From assembly GCF_032362555.1 (NCBI RefSeq), contig NC_083507.1, positions 9,489,001 through 9,553,000 of the forward strand: a stretch of DNA of 64,000 nucleotides, read 5' to 3'. The DNA is from Amyelois transitella. Its lineage: Eukaryota; Arthropoda; Insecta; Lepidoptera; Pyralidae. How positions within the stretch are numbered: position 1 is the stretch's first letter; each line of letters starts with the position of its first letter. Below are positions 31,201 through 41,370 of this stretch, piece after piece. The notes beneath the pieces are model-generated. The model did not search any database. It was not told where the DNA came from and was given only the letters and a program-made list of their open reading frames with translations. Made by a program: the position numbers and the translations under genes.

Positions 31201-34200
31201 TACTAAACGTTCTGACTGCCGCAGCCGTTGTATTGGTGCTCCTAAGTTTTGATCCGCAATATAAATAGCATACAGGCCGGATACCGTAAATTTTGCAAAA
31301 TTTGGCAAATAGAAAGCCAGTAAGTCCATAATAATGAAAATAAGGGTTCAGTTTTGCCGTAAGCCAAATTAACATTTGGCTACGGAACCCTCAAAAATCC
31401 TAGACTATTTTGTTTACATTTTGTATTAGCTATTTGTTTTTGAAATTGTTCGCCGTAAAAGTCAAATGAAAGACCTGACCCCTTGCACATAGAGGGATGA
31501 GGGAAGAAATTTGTGAACCAGGTTTTAATTTGGATCAAGCCTTACACACCTGAAAGCATTTAAATCGAATGTTAGTTTTAGCATGATGTGAGTACAAACT
31601 TACAAAAAGACAGAAATTAAAAGATCTAATTTTTAACTTCTGCTGGTCATATAATATATTCCTAAGCATTTTTGCCAAAATCTTTCAAGTGTAGATATAA
31701 GTCAGTTACTATTTTCCTAAATGCATTTACTTGAACTATCGGTTTTGGAACCTTGTTTTGCTGACTCACCCGACTAGCTTTCATACTGTGATGTAGGTAC
31801 TGCGCGTGGGAAGAAAAGTACAAAGTTCATTAAAAAAAACAGGTTGACTTATAAAAAAAAATTGGGTCCACCATCTGTGTTTCCATCAGTTTCTTTCCAA
31901 ATGCCCATTTCGTTTATTTGTTTGATTTGGGTAAAAGCGTTTATTGCACATAACTTGAAAAGCACACGCATATCGTCTGCTTTTTGCATAGCGCGCCATC
32001 TAGCAAAAGGGGCGCTAAACTTCGTGTGGTTGAGCGACGCTCCCGTTGTGAGGGTTTTTGGTTTGGCGCAGGCGCTGTGGTCGGCGTACGTCCTTTGTTC
32101 GAAACAAGTCAACATTGTATCGTTTGAGTTTAGATCTTTCTAGCTTATAATTCAATGAAAATAAACATTTTCGTGTAAGAAATGTGTTTAATTATTGTTA
32201 TAAGTGGTGTATTTTCGTTATAAAGCAAGTGTTAAATGTGAACAACGCGTTATTTTTGTCGGAAAGCTTTCGTTGATTGTACATGGTCGAGCTTTAGGCG
32301 GATTGTACGCATGAAACCTTTGAGTGACTTTTTTTTCGAAACTGATGTTAAGGATATGGGCCCCGACATGGTAAGTTTGGGAGTTTTATAATGAAAATAT
32401 ATTATTGGCAATTTGTTTTAAGTCATGACATGACGATATTCTCGTTTTTTCAACGCAACAGGTCCGTTTTTGTTTTGTTTACTTGTCACCGGTGTCCGCC
32501 ATTTCTGGGTCGGAATTTGTCCACCGGCCGTAGGTGTAAGTTGAATAGAATATGGCAAAATAAGTTACATTACGATTGTTATTACAAATAATGAATAGAA
32601 TAACCTTTATTTACATGAATTGGCTATGCAAATAGTGTCCCTAATAGCACGATCGATAAACATTGAATGAGCCAATTGTCCCCAAACGATTTGTAGCATG
32701 GGAATCAACACGGCCGCCTACCTACCTAATGTAACCTACCTGGTAGAGTTCAAATAATTCTCATAGGTAATATCATGCTCAGTGGTGACCCACCCAGGTT
32801 AGCTCAAAAGTTAATGTTATGTGAACACTATCATACAACTTTAGTTAGTAAATGAATTAACTTTTTATAAATAAATAAACAATCTATTTACTTAACTATC
32901 TGCTTTTAAAAATGAGTTTATTTAAAATAAATGGGGTAGGTGTAAAATATTATTAAGTTGTAAAAAAATTTAGTGTATGGTGTTTATACATACATACATA
33001 TAATGATGTTTTTATTCCTTTCGGGTTAGACAGAGCCAACAGTCTTGAAAAGACTGATAGGCCATGTTGAGCTGTTTGGCTAAATGATAGAATTGAGATG
33101 CCATTTAGTGACAGGTTGCTAGCCCAATACCTTAAAGAAGAATCCCAAGTTTTCAAGCCTATCCCTTAGTTGCATTTAACTACATCCATGGGAAAGAGAT
33201 AGAGTGGTCCTATTCTTTTTTCTATTTGTGACAGTAATCACACAGTTTGGTGTTTATATTAAGTATAAAAATATTCATATTAGGTAGGTATAAATGTTAA
33301 ATGTAAAAGTGTGTTTGAATGTCTCTTTATTGTCAAAACTGCTGAACCAATTATTATCAAATTTTAACACATATAGTACAGTGGAGTATGAAGAAGGACA
33401 TAGGATCCTTTTTATGCAGGCATTGCACAAACAAAACTTTGTATTAGGTTAACCTCAAAGTTACAGAAAGCTAAAAGACAGACATGCCATAACTATGTCC
33501 ATGAAGAAACCAGTAGGTGTTTATGTTATTTCCATCCTGAGAACCATGCAGTCCACCTTTGGCCACACCTCTGGTACATAATGAGCAACTCCTATCTGAC
33601 CTATGTTGTTGATATATATTGGAATATTTATTAGATATATTGGTTGGGTGCAAATGTGATAGGGTCAAGGTTTGCATGCGCTAGTTGTTGACAAATGCAT
33701 GAATCTCAATTCTATCTATATGCGACCCAGGTAAACACAGTAAGAGATGTTAAATGTGCACATGTGTAGACACTGTATGGTGCAAAGAAAAGTGTGTTTT
33801 TTATAGTTACTGTTATAGTTATACTTTCCATTTCTGAATTATTGTCACAGACAAATCAAGGTTCTGTAACAATTATGGATTTGACAGCTGTTTTGTGTCA
33901 AAAGAAAACATAGGCACCTAATCTTGTGTTTCACAAAAATGTTTAGCATCAACCACAGAGTGTAGATATTAATCAAACTTTAAGCTAAGTGCAGATGTTT
34001 ATGATATGTTTAATTGATGTGAAAACCAGAAATAGGTAGGTGTATTAAACCTACAAAAAAGAGAAAATCTTATTATTATTCTGAGGGTGAAATTCCAATC
34101 TAATTTAAAAATGAGATAGATAGTTAATGAAATATTACAATTATTATATAATTATTTCTATGTTGTTAACAGATTGCACCTGCTGCAAAAAAGCTCTGGG

Positions 34201-37200
34201 ACAAAGGCCCTGGCGCTGGAGGAGACAGTAAGGGACCTCCTCATTTGCCACCACTGCAGCTCAACCCGGAGCAAATGTGGCGTGACCCCACCTGGTCTGC
34301 TCAAGGTTAGCCTTTAGAAACGCTAGAATGTTTAATTGTTTTAACATGTTTTTATCAAGCAGTTCATTTATACTTAATTATACATTTGATGAAAATAAAT
34401 AAATATTCCTCGGGAGTGAACCTAAAGGAAAAGCTAATTTGGGTATAACCCTCAATAATTTTAGAAATTCTAATATAATCTCACCTCATTGCAACAAATA
34501 AAGGCATAGACATACATTATACAAAGGTTCTATCCATATTGTGTATTGTACGACAATGTTTTTGACCTATATAGCTGTGGAGCACAATGTCGGTGTTCCG
34601 ATGATGGGCACACGGCGCGGCGTCGCTTTTCCTGGCGGCGACGCCGGGTGCATCCTGTCGCCTCGTGACGCGGCCGGTCTTGGTGTCAAGATGGTGGAGT
34701 ATGTCCTGGGAGGATCTCCCACTGGTGAGTACGACTTTGTTTTAAATGTTGTTTATTTTTTTTGTTGTTTACATATTCCATTAATTACATACATACTTCA
34801 AAATAATTAAAGACACATATGCACCTTCTCAATGCTTAGGATCTCGGCAAATAGCCAGTGTATTTGAGGATTTTGAGGCTAAGGCCCTATTCACACTAGC
34901 TTTGTTGCTTTATCGATTTAATATTCTGATATAAATGAACAATGACACTTTTGACTGAGACAACCCTCCTTTGTTACATGAGGCATATCTTTGTTTTCTT
35001 GTTGCCTAATCAGTGTATTGATAACGTTTGTGTTGTTAGAAGCAGGTGGCGTCGCGACCGGCGGCGGCGGCGAGAAGGTGGCCGGCGTGGTGGCGGGGCT
35101 CCGCGGCATGGTACTGGAGGAACGCGCCGAGGACAAGTCTGCCTCGCCATTTGATAAGGATCTGCATGAGCTACATGAACATGCTTTACCCAACGGGCTG
35201 CACAACGGCCAAGAAGATGATAAGGCTTTTAAGTGAGTGCCAGTTTTAGTTTACTGTACTGCCCAAAAGGGTTTTTTGAAATTTGAATGTGTTTGTGAGA
35301 AAAAATATTCATTTAAATAGTATGATGAAAGAGAAAGAGAATGAAAGAGAATGAAGAAAGCATTGAATAATTTTCATTTTAATGTTTTAATTTAATGTTA
35401 ATGTGCCGTGTGGTTCCCGGCACCAATACAAAAAAGAATGGGACCACTCCATCTCTTTCCCATGGATGTCGTAAAAGGCGACTAAGGGATAGGCTTACAT
35501 ACTTGGGATTCTTTTTTAGGCGATGGGCTAGCAACCTGTCACTATTTGAATCTCAATTCTATCTTAAAGCCAAATAGCTGAACGTGGCCTATCAGTCTTT
35601 ACAAAACTGTTGGCTCTGTCTACCCCGCAAGGGATATAGACGTGATTATATGAATGTATGTATGTTAATGTTTACCTTGGATTGTATGTGTAATATTTAG
35701 CTCACTTGAATGTGGCCTTTTCAAAACCGTTAGCGATAAGCACGTGTCATAAGTTACTGCTTACTTACTGCATTAGATTCTGGCACTACATTCAGCCTAC
35801 ACCTTTTCATAATTACGTACTGATTGTAAATTATCGTATGTTTAAATTTTAAGCTTTCTAAAATATGGCATCCTCATACAATTGGTTGGATCTCAGGGAA
35901 AAATATAGGATGTCTTGCTGCCATTTTTATCCTAGAAACCAGTTTTAAATGTTTTGTTTAAATAAGTCATAAGAAGCTTTTAATCTACAAAAGATATCAG
36001 CTTTATTTTTGTTTTACATTACTTGAAATAATTTTTATTTGAAGATAATTAGCTGCGCACTTTTTTGTCCCAGTTATCTTTTTCCAATTTAAAATATGAT
36101 TATAAAAGTACCTACATTATAAAAAAAAATAAGTACTAAGGCTGATTAAGAGTATATATTTCAAAGAATGTATAAAATTTATATTTTATCATAAGAAAGT
36201 GCACTAGGTCACTTTTTATCTCTTTGAAGGTTCTTTTATTAATTTGTGAAATATATTGTAAATGTCAAAAAAAAAATGCTTTCGTCGGCCGTATGATATC
36301 CTAATGTTATTTTTGTGAACGAAAAATGAATTAATCGTGTCAACGGCAAAAAAACAAGGAGATGAAGGTCATATCGCCGCGATGCTAAAGCGGCCGGTCG
36401 CAACAGCGTGGTGCCGCAGCTCGGCGGGTCGAGCGGGCAATAACCGAGCGCCGTGGATCATGGCCTCTGTCAATGCCAGCGCCCCGCCCCCCGCCACCGC
36501 GCACCCCACCCCCGCCGCACAGACGTAGCCCAGACGCAATCTTTTATCACACATTATATGTATATCAATATAAAACCATGATTCATTTGGTAAACAGATT
36601 TCCTCGAGAATGACGTCCGCTTTTTTATTTTTATTTTTTTAGCAATTGATATCAAAGATTGATAAAGTTGCAGGAAGTCCGCGCCTTTTTATGTGTTTAG
36701 GCCGGGGTTACACTGAGATATAATGCGTCGAAATTTCTAAGCACCATTGTTATAGATACCTTCATCACAACAATTTAAACACATTCAATATCAATTGTTT
36801 ACTTACCTTGGCTTTTGAATATAAGATCGTTCAATATTGTTTTTCTCTTAATTTATAGTAAATAAAAACTACTGAGAAAAATCCTTAAAAATGTAGTTAG
36901 CTTTTGTGTATAAGTGGATTTCGGTGATGATAAAAAAAAATAAAAAAATTGATTGATGATTTAAATAAAAATTATTGGTGTTTTAAACAAATTATTTTTA
37001 TTTACCGTTATCCGTTCGAAAGAAGAATACTGTGTATAAAGTGAAATGTATATAAAGGAAGGATTTTTTAAGGCATCAACTAGTTACAGTTTCTATTTCT
37101 GCATCTCACTTTAGGCATTTATCTATCTAGCTAAACATAGCGTCTTATGTGATTATTGGTATGTCTACCCCATAGGGATAGAGATGTGATATGTCTATAT

Positions 37201-40190
37201 TGTTTTTTTTTAAACAAAGAGGAATATTATATAATTTATACATATTTTTAGGATATAATGTTAGGATATGTAGGGTAAACACTTTTAAAAATTGACTGAA
37301 TAAACATTTAAAAACACAAGTGCAGTGATATACACACATCAGCTTTAAGTTGCTAGTGTATTTAAAATAAATAAATAAAAATTAAGATAACCTTTTTTAT
37401 TTGTGTTTTTAATTTTTATTTGAAGTAAGTGACACAAGACATAATAAAAAATTATAAAAGTTCAAAATATATAAATAGTCACACTCACAGTTGTACACTA
37501 AAGATGTTGACAACATGGCTTATTGTGGATTGACCGAATATAACGCACGTTGTCCACCAGCCGGACGCCGGGCTCGCGCCAGCCGTCGCCCGCCGAGGAG
37601 GAGGCGGGCGCGCACGCGGGCGGCGCGGCGCGCAACGGCGACGCGGCCGCCTTCCCGCTGCTGCCGCCGCACGCGCTGCCGCAGCCGCAGCCGCTGCACC
37701 ATCTGCCGCATCTCTCGCACCCGCAGGTCAGCTTGCCTAGTATCTACTTCAGTTGCCTGAATGTGCAGGTTCCCTCGCGATCTTTTTGACCTTGGAGCAA
37801 AGAAGCTAGCTAAAAGTTATTTGTCTCTCTCTCTCTCATCTGCGTGTTATCGTCCCTTACTCCACCCCAATTTATCGTAACCTGTGGCCTGCTTGTTAAA
37901 TTTGTATCAATGTTTTTTGTTTTCTATTTCAGCATCATCCTGGCATGCTCGGTGTCGCTCCCTTACAAGGGTTACCGCATCCGCAGCACCCACAAATACA
38001 TCCTGGTGAGTATATTTTATTATGTTTATTTCTTTGTCATGATCATCTCTAAATTGTCACATGTGAAATAAGTGGGATATCTCAGTCGGTATCTACAGAA
38101 TGACTAACTTAAGTCCTTGTACTATCCCCCTGTTCTTACAGCAAAGGTTTAAGATGCATGGCAATTATTTTATAAGATCAATGAAAGTCATGACAAAAGT
38201 TTAAATCTAATATAGACAATTGGAAAATTTTCACGATGCATGTAAATTACTATATATACTATATTTTTTATACCTCTAACTTTTAGTGCACATCTTAGAA
38301 TCTAATAAGAGTAATGTCATATAAAGAAAGCTATAGTTAGGAGAGTACGTTTTGGCGGGCAATTGAAATGCAGGCAGGTTATCAACGAATAATAATAATG
38401 TCAAAAATATATGTTTTATTTCTTCCAGGTATGACATTGAACGACTCTATGAATCAACACCTCGAACTCGTTTTACAAATGGAACAACACCCTCAGTTTG
38501 ACAGCAACAGTTTTGCAAGTACTCAACAGGTAACCATATCTTACATTTTTTTTATACTAGACTAGCTTTTCTACGCAGCTTCGCTCGCGCTAATTTAGCG
38601 CCACCTACAAAAGAGAGAAATTTTTGCATAGCTGTTTTTAAGTTGGACCAAGCCAAACATATCTGAGAAAACCATCTTCAAATCTTGTTAAAAGATTTGG
38701 CGTAATGCGAGTACAAACGTACAAAATAAATTGGCTGATTAATTTGGCATATCAACACACGTGGACCAAATTTCCGGGTCTGGTTTAAAGTTTCGTATAA
38801 GACTCCATAAATCCTACATTGCAAATGCCCTTGAAAAGAAAATTATTTATAATCTTGGGCAAGAGTCCTGGAATACTTATTTACTTATTTTTGCTGCAAT
38901 ACTTTTTTTTGCCTATATTTAGATGTGGAAAGATCGGGTTGCATGTAAAGAACGCGAAAAAGAACTATTGAAATAGGTATGTGTTCAGTTTCGCAGTTTC
39001 TTGAATTGTATATTTTCTTACTATATCTTTTATACTACAAATTATTAGAGAATTCGAATCCGCATTCAAAGGAATTCCACTAGTGGTCCGATTAATTTTC
39101 TAAGTTTCTGTTTGACTTTGGATGCAGTTTGCTTTTAACCATTCAAACTGGACATTTTTGTATTAACAACATACCTATAGATCATGGTCTCTTGCAATGC
39201 TTTGGAGATTCTTTTTTTTTTCATCATCTTGGTGTTGGTCCTGGTCCTGCTTCATCTCTATGGGCAGGAGGAGGAGGCTACTTAAGACCAAGATACTGTA
39301 TTGAGTGAGCCAGGTTTTTACTCGAAGCTACTTTTGTCTGACCTTCGCAACTTTAACAATCCATATTGAATGATCATGGTTACGCAACCCAAAAGCTTCA
39401 AAAGGGGATATAGTTAAATGCGTTAATGATGGAATTAAGATTCAAAGAGATACAGGTTTTTAGCCTAGCTAGAAGTATTCAATTTGGGTAGGAAAAGGGT
39501 CATTTTGGTGTTTTATTTTTATCTATGCTTTTAACAAATCTTTTATCTGGTCAGTCCAGTGTAGAAAAGATCTGTCACTAGACCTGACTCCATCCATTAA
39601 CTCTGCTTCACAAGAATTTTCATGAGGTCTTCAGGACGCGTCACGTGGCCAAAGTAGCGAAGGATGGTGTGGTTTTTACTAGACGCAGAATTCATCAAGT
39701 AAGGAGTAATTTCGTGCTGCTCTGTATCTACGATATGCGAAAAATTCCTATCCACCATGTTATTTCGGGAAAACCACTCGGCTGCTTTTAAATTTGTTTG
39801 GGGGTACACTTTCGTAAATCGTCTGGGCAATATTTGAAGCGCAACTTGCTGTTTTATCCATATAGTAGTACAATAGCGGACAATTCAATTCTCGGGTTCA
39901 AATGGCGCGCCCTGATAGGCTCAAACGCTCATTTATTTTCGCGCCAATCAGAAATTAGACTCCTGTGTATAACTTACAAATGTGGTAATAGTATAACCTG
40001 TAATGTTTGTGGTCAGTACGGCGGCGGTGTCGGCGGCGTCGGCGGCGTGGGCGGTGTGGGCGGCGTGAGCGGCGTGGGCGGCGCGGCGGGCGCGGGCGGC
40101 GTGTCGGGCGGCGGCGCGCTCGTCAACGGCGGCTCCGTCGTGCAGGCCGCGCCCGACTCCGCCCAGCACCATCAGCCCTTCGACGTTCAG
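25268..40190 (+). CDS. pum: Pumilio, N-terminal part (nine coding exons; 3' end not found in window)
   Basis: join(25268..25483, 26390..26869, 34173..34305, 34575..34724, 35040..35232, 37561..37726, 37933..38005, 38429..38529, 40017..40190), 562 codons, phases consistent. A TGA sits in frame just before the ATG. Matches to Drosophila Pum occur in the same order: VHYVFQREP; RWAVGDDSINENQDKWKNP; AAKKLWDKGPG; ILSPRDAAGLGVKMVEYVLG; DDKAFNRTPGSRQPSPAEEE; FDVQ. These cover the low-complexity N-terminal region, which in flies holds repressor domains that recruit CCR4-NOT. The PUF repeats that bind UGUANAUA RNA are encoded further downstream. Exon 2 is Gln-rich, exon 6 Pro/His-rich, and exon 9 has a GGV tandem run. 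Introns 2 (7.3 kb) and 9 (22 kb or more) are large. The call is secure; the missing 3' end is due to the window. Confidence 0.97.
25484..26389 (+). other. pumilio intron 1, AT-rich, nothing recognised
   Basis: It runs from the GTTTGT donor to the TATATTTCAG acceptor. It contains a run of ATTAATATTAATATTAATTA near 25910 but no SINE, LINE or tRNA-like block. Confidence 0.5.
28640..29050 (+). repeat. Unclassified dispersed repeat, copy 1 (Helitron-like 3' end)
   Basis: It holds GTTCAACCTGATGACCATTT, ACACCTGATGCAGAACCCTT, AGCTAAATCATCCGAATTAT and, near the end, CGTATTTCCAATAACACGCA. It stops at TTGCGGGCGTCAACTAGT. Copy 2, same orientation, is at 40921-41370. The GCGGGC...CTAGT ending resembles the Helitron-type elements here. 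Confidence 0.7.
30411..30734 (+). repeat. LINE-like element tail (family L1t), longest copy in the window
   Basis: It reads AGAGAATGCTTAGGTGATTG, TCATGTCGAGAGGATGAATG, GTGGGAAGGCCTAGGCGAAC, then GGTACCCGAAACCGACGAGC and GTGGATGAAGCGAAAGAAG, ending GGCGTGATTTATGTATGTAT. Translated in pieces it gives RMLR, HVERMNES-like and GRPRRTYLDQI-like words, then MNVDEAKEV. These are typical of the C-terminal end of non-LTR reverse transcriptase frames in Lepidoptera. It is broken by stops. Confidence 0.7.
32311..32370 (+). CDS. pum: Alternative first coding exon of pumilio (20 codons)
   Basis: ATG at 32311 opens MKPLSDFFFETDVKDMGPDM, then a consensus donor GTAAGT. The exon ends in phase 0, and the next pumilio exon (34173, IAPAAKKLWDKG) begins in phase 0, so it splices in frame. 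Using it would drop the first two coding exons (232 residues, including the Gln-rich part). Drosophila pum also uses several promoters. The 5' flank (31960-32300) is richer in GC than the surrounding intron, as expected for a promoter. No transcript is available here, so use of the exon is inferred from signals alone. Confidence 0.6.
32371..34172 (+). other. pumilio intron between the alternative first exon and exon 3
   Basis: It contains a full family S3 copy on the minus strand at 32985-33225. A worn Helitron-like or LINE fragment at about 33295-33430 reads AACTGCTGAACCAATTATTA. The rest is AT-rich and unique. Confidence 0.5.
32985..33225 (-). repeat. Dispersed repeat family S3, near full-length
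   Basis: It starts TTATACATACATACATA, then GGTTAGACAGAGCCAACAGT, GATAGAATTGAGATGCCATT and TCCATGGGAAAGAGATAGAG, the reverse complement of the 35403 copy. Confidence 0.9.
35403..35666 (+). repeat. Dispersed repeat family S3, near full-length, pumilio intron 5
   Basis: GTGCCGTGTGGTTCCCGGCA through CTGTCTACCCCGCAAGGGAT to ATGAATGTATGTATGT. It is the best-preserved copy in the window and can serve as the local reference. Confidence 0.92.
36337..36540. other. GC-rich island in pumilio intron 5, coding status unclear
   Basis: About 200 bases of high GC in an AT-rich intron. Frame 1 is open for 63 codons ending ATAHPTPAAQT and a stop. Another frame gives RNSVVPQLGGSSGQ before a stop. No polypyrimidine tract or good acceptor precedes it, and the pumilio frame joins perfectly across it (exon 5 to exon 6 restores FNRTPGSRQ). 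It could be a lost exon, a rare alternative exon or non-coding. Confidence 0.4.
36541..37560 (+). other. pumilio intron 5, downstream part
   Basis: AT-rich, with poly(A) and poly(T) runs and a short family S3 tail at about 37160-37195 (TCTACCCCATAGGGATAGAG). Nothing else is recognised before the exon 6 acceptor. Confidence 0.5.
38575..38765 (+). repeat. Decayed dispersed repeat, pumilio intron 8
   Basis: ACGCAGCTTCGCTCGCGCTA, GTTGGACCAAGCCAAACATA and GTAATGCGAGTACAAACGTA. Related words occur at 31520-31620 (TTGGATCAAGCCTTACACAC, GATGTGAGTACAAACTTACA), so both are copies of one old element. Confidence 0.55.
39190..39490 (+). repeat. Family S2 fragment joined to a family S3 fragment, pumilio intron 8
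   Basis: GAGTGAGCCAGGTTTTTACT, TCTGACCTTCGCAACTTTAA and GATCATGGTTACGCAACCC match family S2. The following AATGATGGAATTAAGATTCA matches family S3. Both are worn. Confidence 0.6.
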
Positions 40191-40388
40191 GTATGTGCCC
40201 TTGCAGCTGGTGTTTCGGCTTTCGTATGTGGCGTTCGCGCACGAGACTACCATAGGGATTATTGTGATGAGATTTATTCGATCAAACGAATCGAGTAAGT
40301 AAACGCGAATTGCTATAACAACGATTCCTATTCTATTCCCAGCGATCGACGGTGAATTGATGGTACTGGTCCATAGCACGACAAGAAT

Positions 40389-40635
40389 ACAAATATAAAT
40401 AAATATATACGGGACAAATTACACAGATTGAGTTAGCCTCGAAGTAATTTCGAAACTTGTGTTACGAGATACTAACTCAACGATACTATATTTTATAATA
40501 AATACTTAGATAGATAAACATCCAAGACCCAGACCAATCAGAGAAAGTTCGTTTCTCATCATGCCCTGACCGGGATTCGAACCCGGGACCTCCGGTGTCA
40601 CAGATAAGCGTATTACCGCTGCGCCACAGAAACCG
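40389..40635 (-). repeat. Full-length tRNA-derived SINE (family S1), second copy
   Basis: On the minus strand the tRNA-like head (40561-40635) contains GGTTCGAATCCCGG as B box. The body with TAGTATCGTTGAGTTAGTAT follows, then an AT-rich tail. It matches the copy at 19399 along its length. It lies 200 bases downstream of pumilio exon 9. Confidence 0.9.
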
Positions 40636-40674
40636 TTTATAGAATCTTTCGGGAACGAGTACCGTGAACAGTGC

Positions 40675-40920
40675 GCGTGGAGGTACAGGTTCAAATTCTA
40701 CCTCGGCCATATGCCAATGAGTTGTTCTGAGTTATTTACATTGCTTTGAATGCCGATGGCAAGGAAACCTGCACATTCAGCAAACTGAATGTGTGTAACC
40801 ATGATCGATTAAAAGTCACTCATTCAATCCTGGATTATGCTCAATAGGACACTCCAGGCTCCTCCCAATTGAGGTGAGCATGTAACCAGGATTATATCCA
40901 GGAGGAAGTAGAAAAATAAC
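40675..40920 (-). repeat. SINE-like family S2 copy
   Basis: AGGTTCAAATTCTACCTCGG, TTGAATGCCGATGGCAAGGA, AACTGAATGTGTGTAACCAT and CCAGGCTCCTCCCAATTGAG follow the order of blocks at 2110-2480. The B-box-like GGTTCAAATTC suggests a tRNA origin. Confidence 0.75.
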
Positions 40921-41370
40921 AACCTAAGTTGTTCAGCCTGATGAGAATTTTCTGTTGGCATATAAAAATCGAAGAACACCTGATGCAAAACCATTATAGA
41001 CCAGCTAAATCATCCGAATTATGGAAAAGACGTCTTAACAAAAGTTTTTCAACCGGATGAGCCGTGCCCAAATTTGTGATGTGATCACAATCGGTTCATT
41101 AGTTTTTCAGTTTATTTGTTACAAACAAATATACGAATCTTTTTTCTCTGTATAATATTAATATGGATTATTAAATATTTGCTGTCAATTGTATTTGCCC
41201 TGGGGCTCCGCTGCCGTGAGAATTTCGGTTTTTTTATTAATCCAAATTATTTCCTATGTACCTAATAACAAGTTTATGTGAAATTTATTTTGATAAATTT
41301 GAGTAAATTTAATAAACTTAACCGTCGTATTTCCAATAACACGCAAACGAAGTTGCGGAAAACAGTTAGT
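40921..41370 (+). repeat. Unclassified dispersed repeat, copy 2
   Basis: GTTCAGCCTGATGAGAATTT, ACACCTGATGCAAAACCATT, CAGCTAAATCATCCGAATTA and, at the end, CGTATTTCCAATAACACGCA then AGTTGCGGAAAACAGTTAGT. It is in the same orientation as copy 1 at 28640 and directly follows the family S2 copy. Confidence 0.7.

Larger units (their letters stand above)
26870..32310 (+). other. pumilio intron 2, upstream part, with repeat fragments
   Basis: Fragments: family S3 end at 27215-27275 (GACTAGCTCTGTCTGCCCAG); an unclassified repeat at 28640-29050; a piece with CTACGGAACCCCTATAACGC at about 29270-29420; a LINE-like tail at 30411-30734; a further decayed repeat at 31380-31700. The last 350 bases are less AT-rich and probably form the internal promoter for the exon at 32311. 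The open frames at 31375-31019 lie in repeats. Confidence 0.5.

Noticed and set aside
31019-31375. 118-codon minus-strand frame in pumilio intron 2
   Set aside because: It lies beside repeat sequence (CTACGGAACCCTC) and matches no protein I know; hydrophobic words are common in AT-rich frames.
39948-40379. 143-codon Ala/His-rich minus-strand frame, and the other frames over 34918-35249 and 37491-37789
   Set aside because: They overlap GC-rich pumilio exons in the wrong frame or strand; the true frame is fixed by splice phase and by matches such as FNRTPGSRQPSPAEEE.
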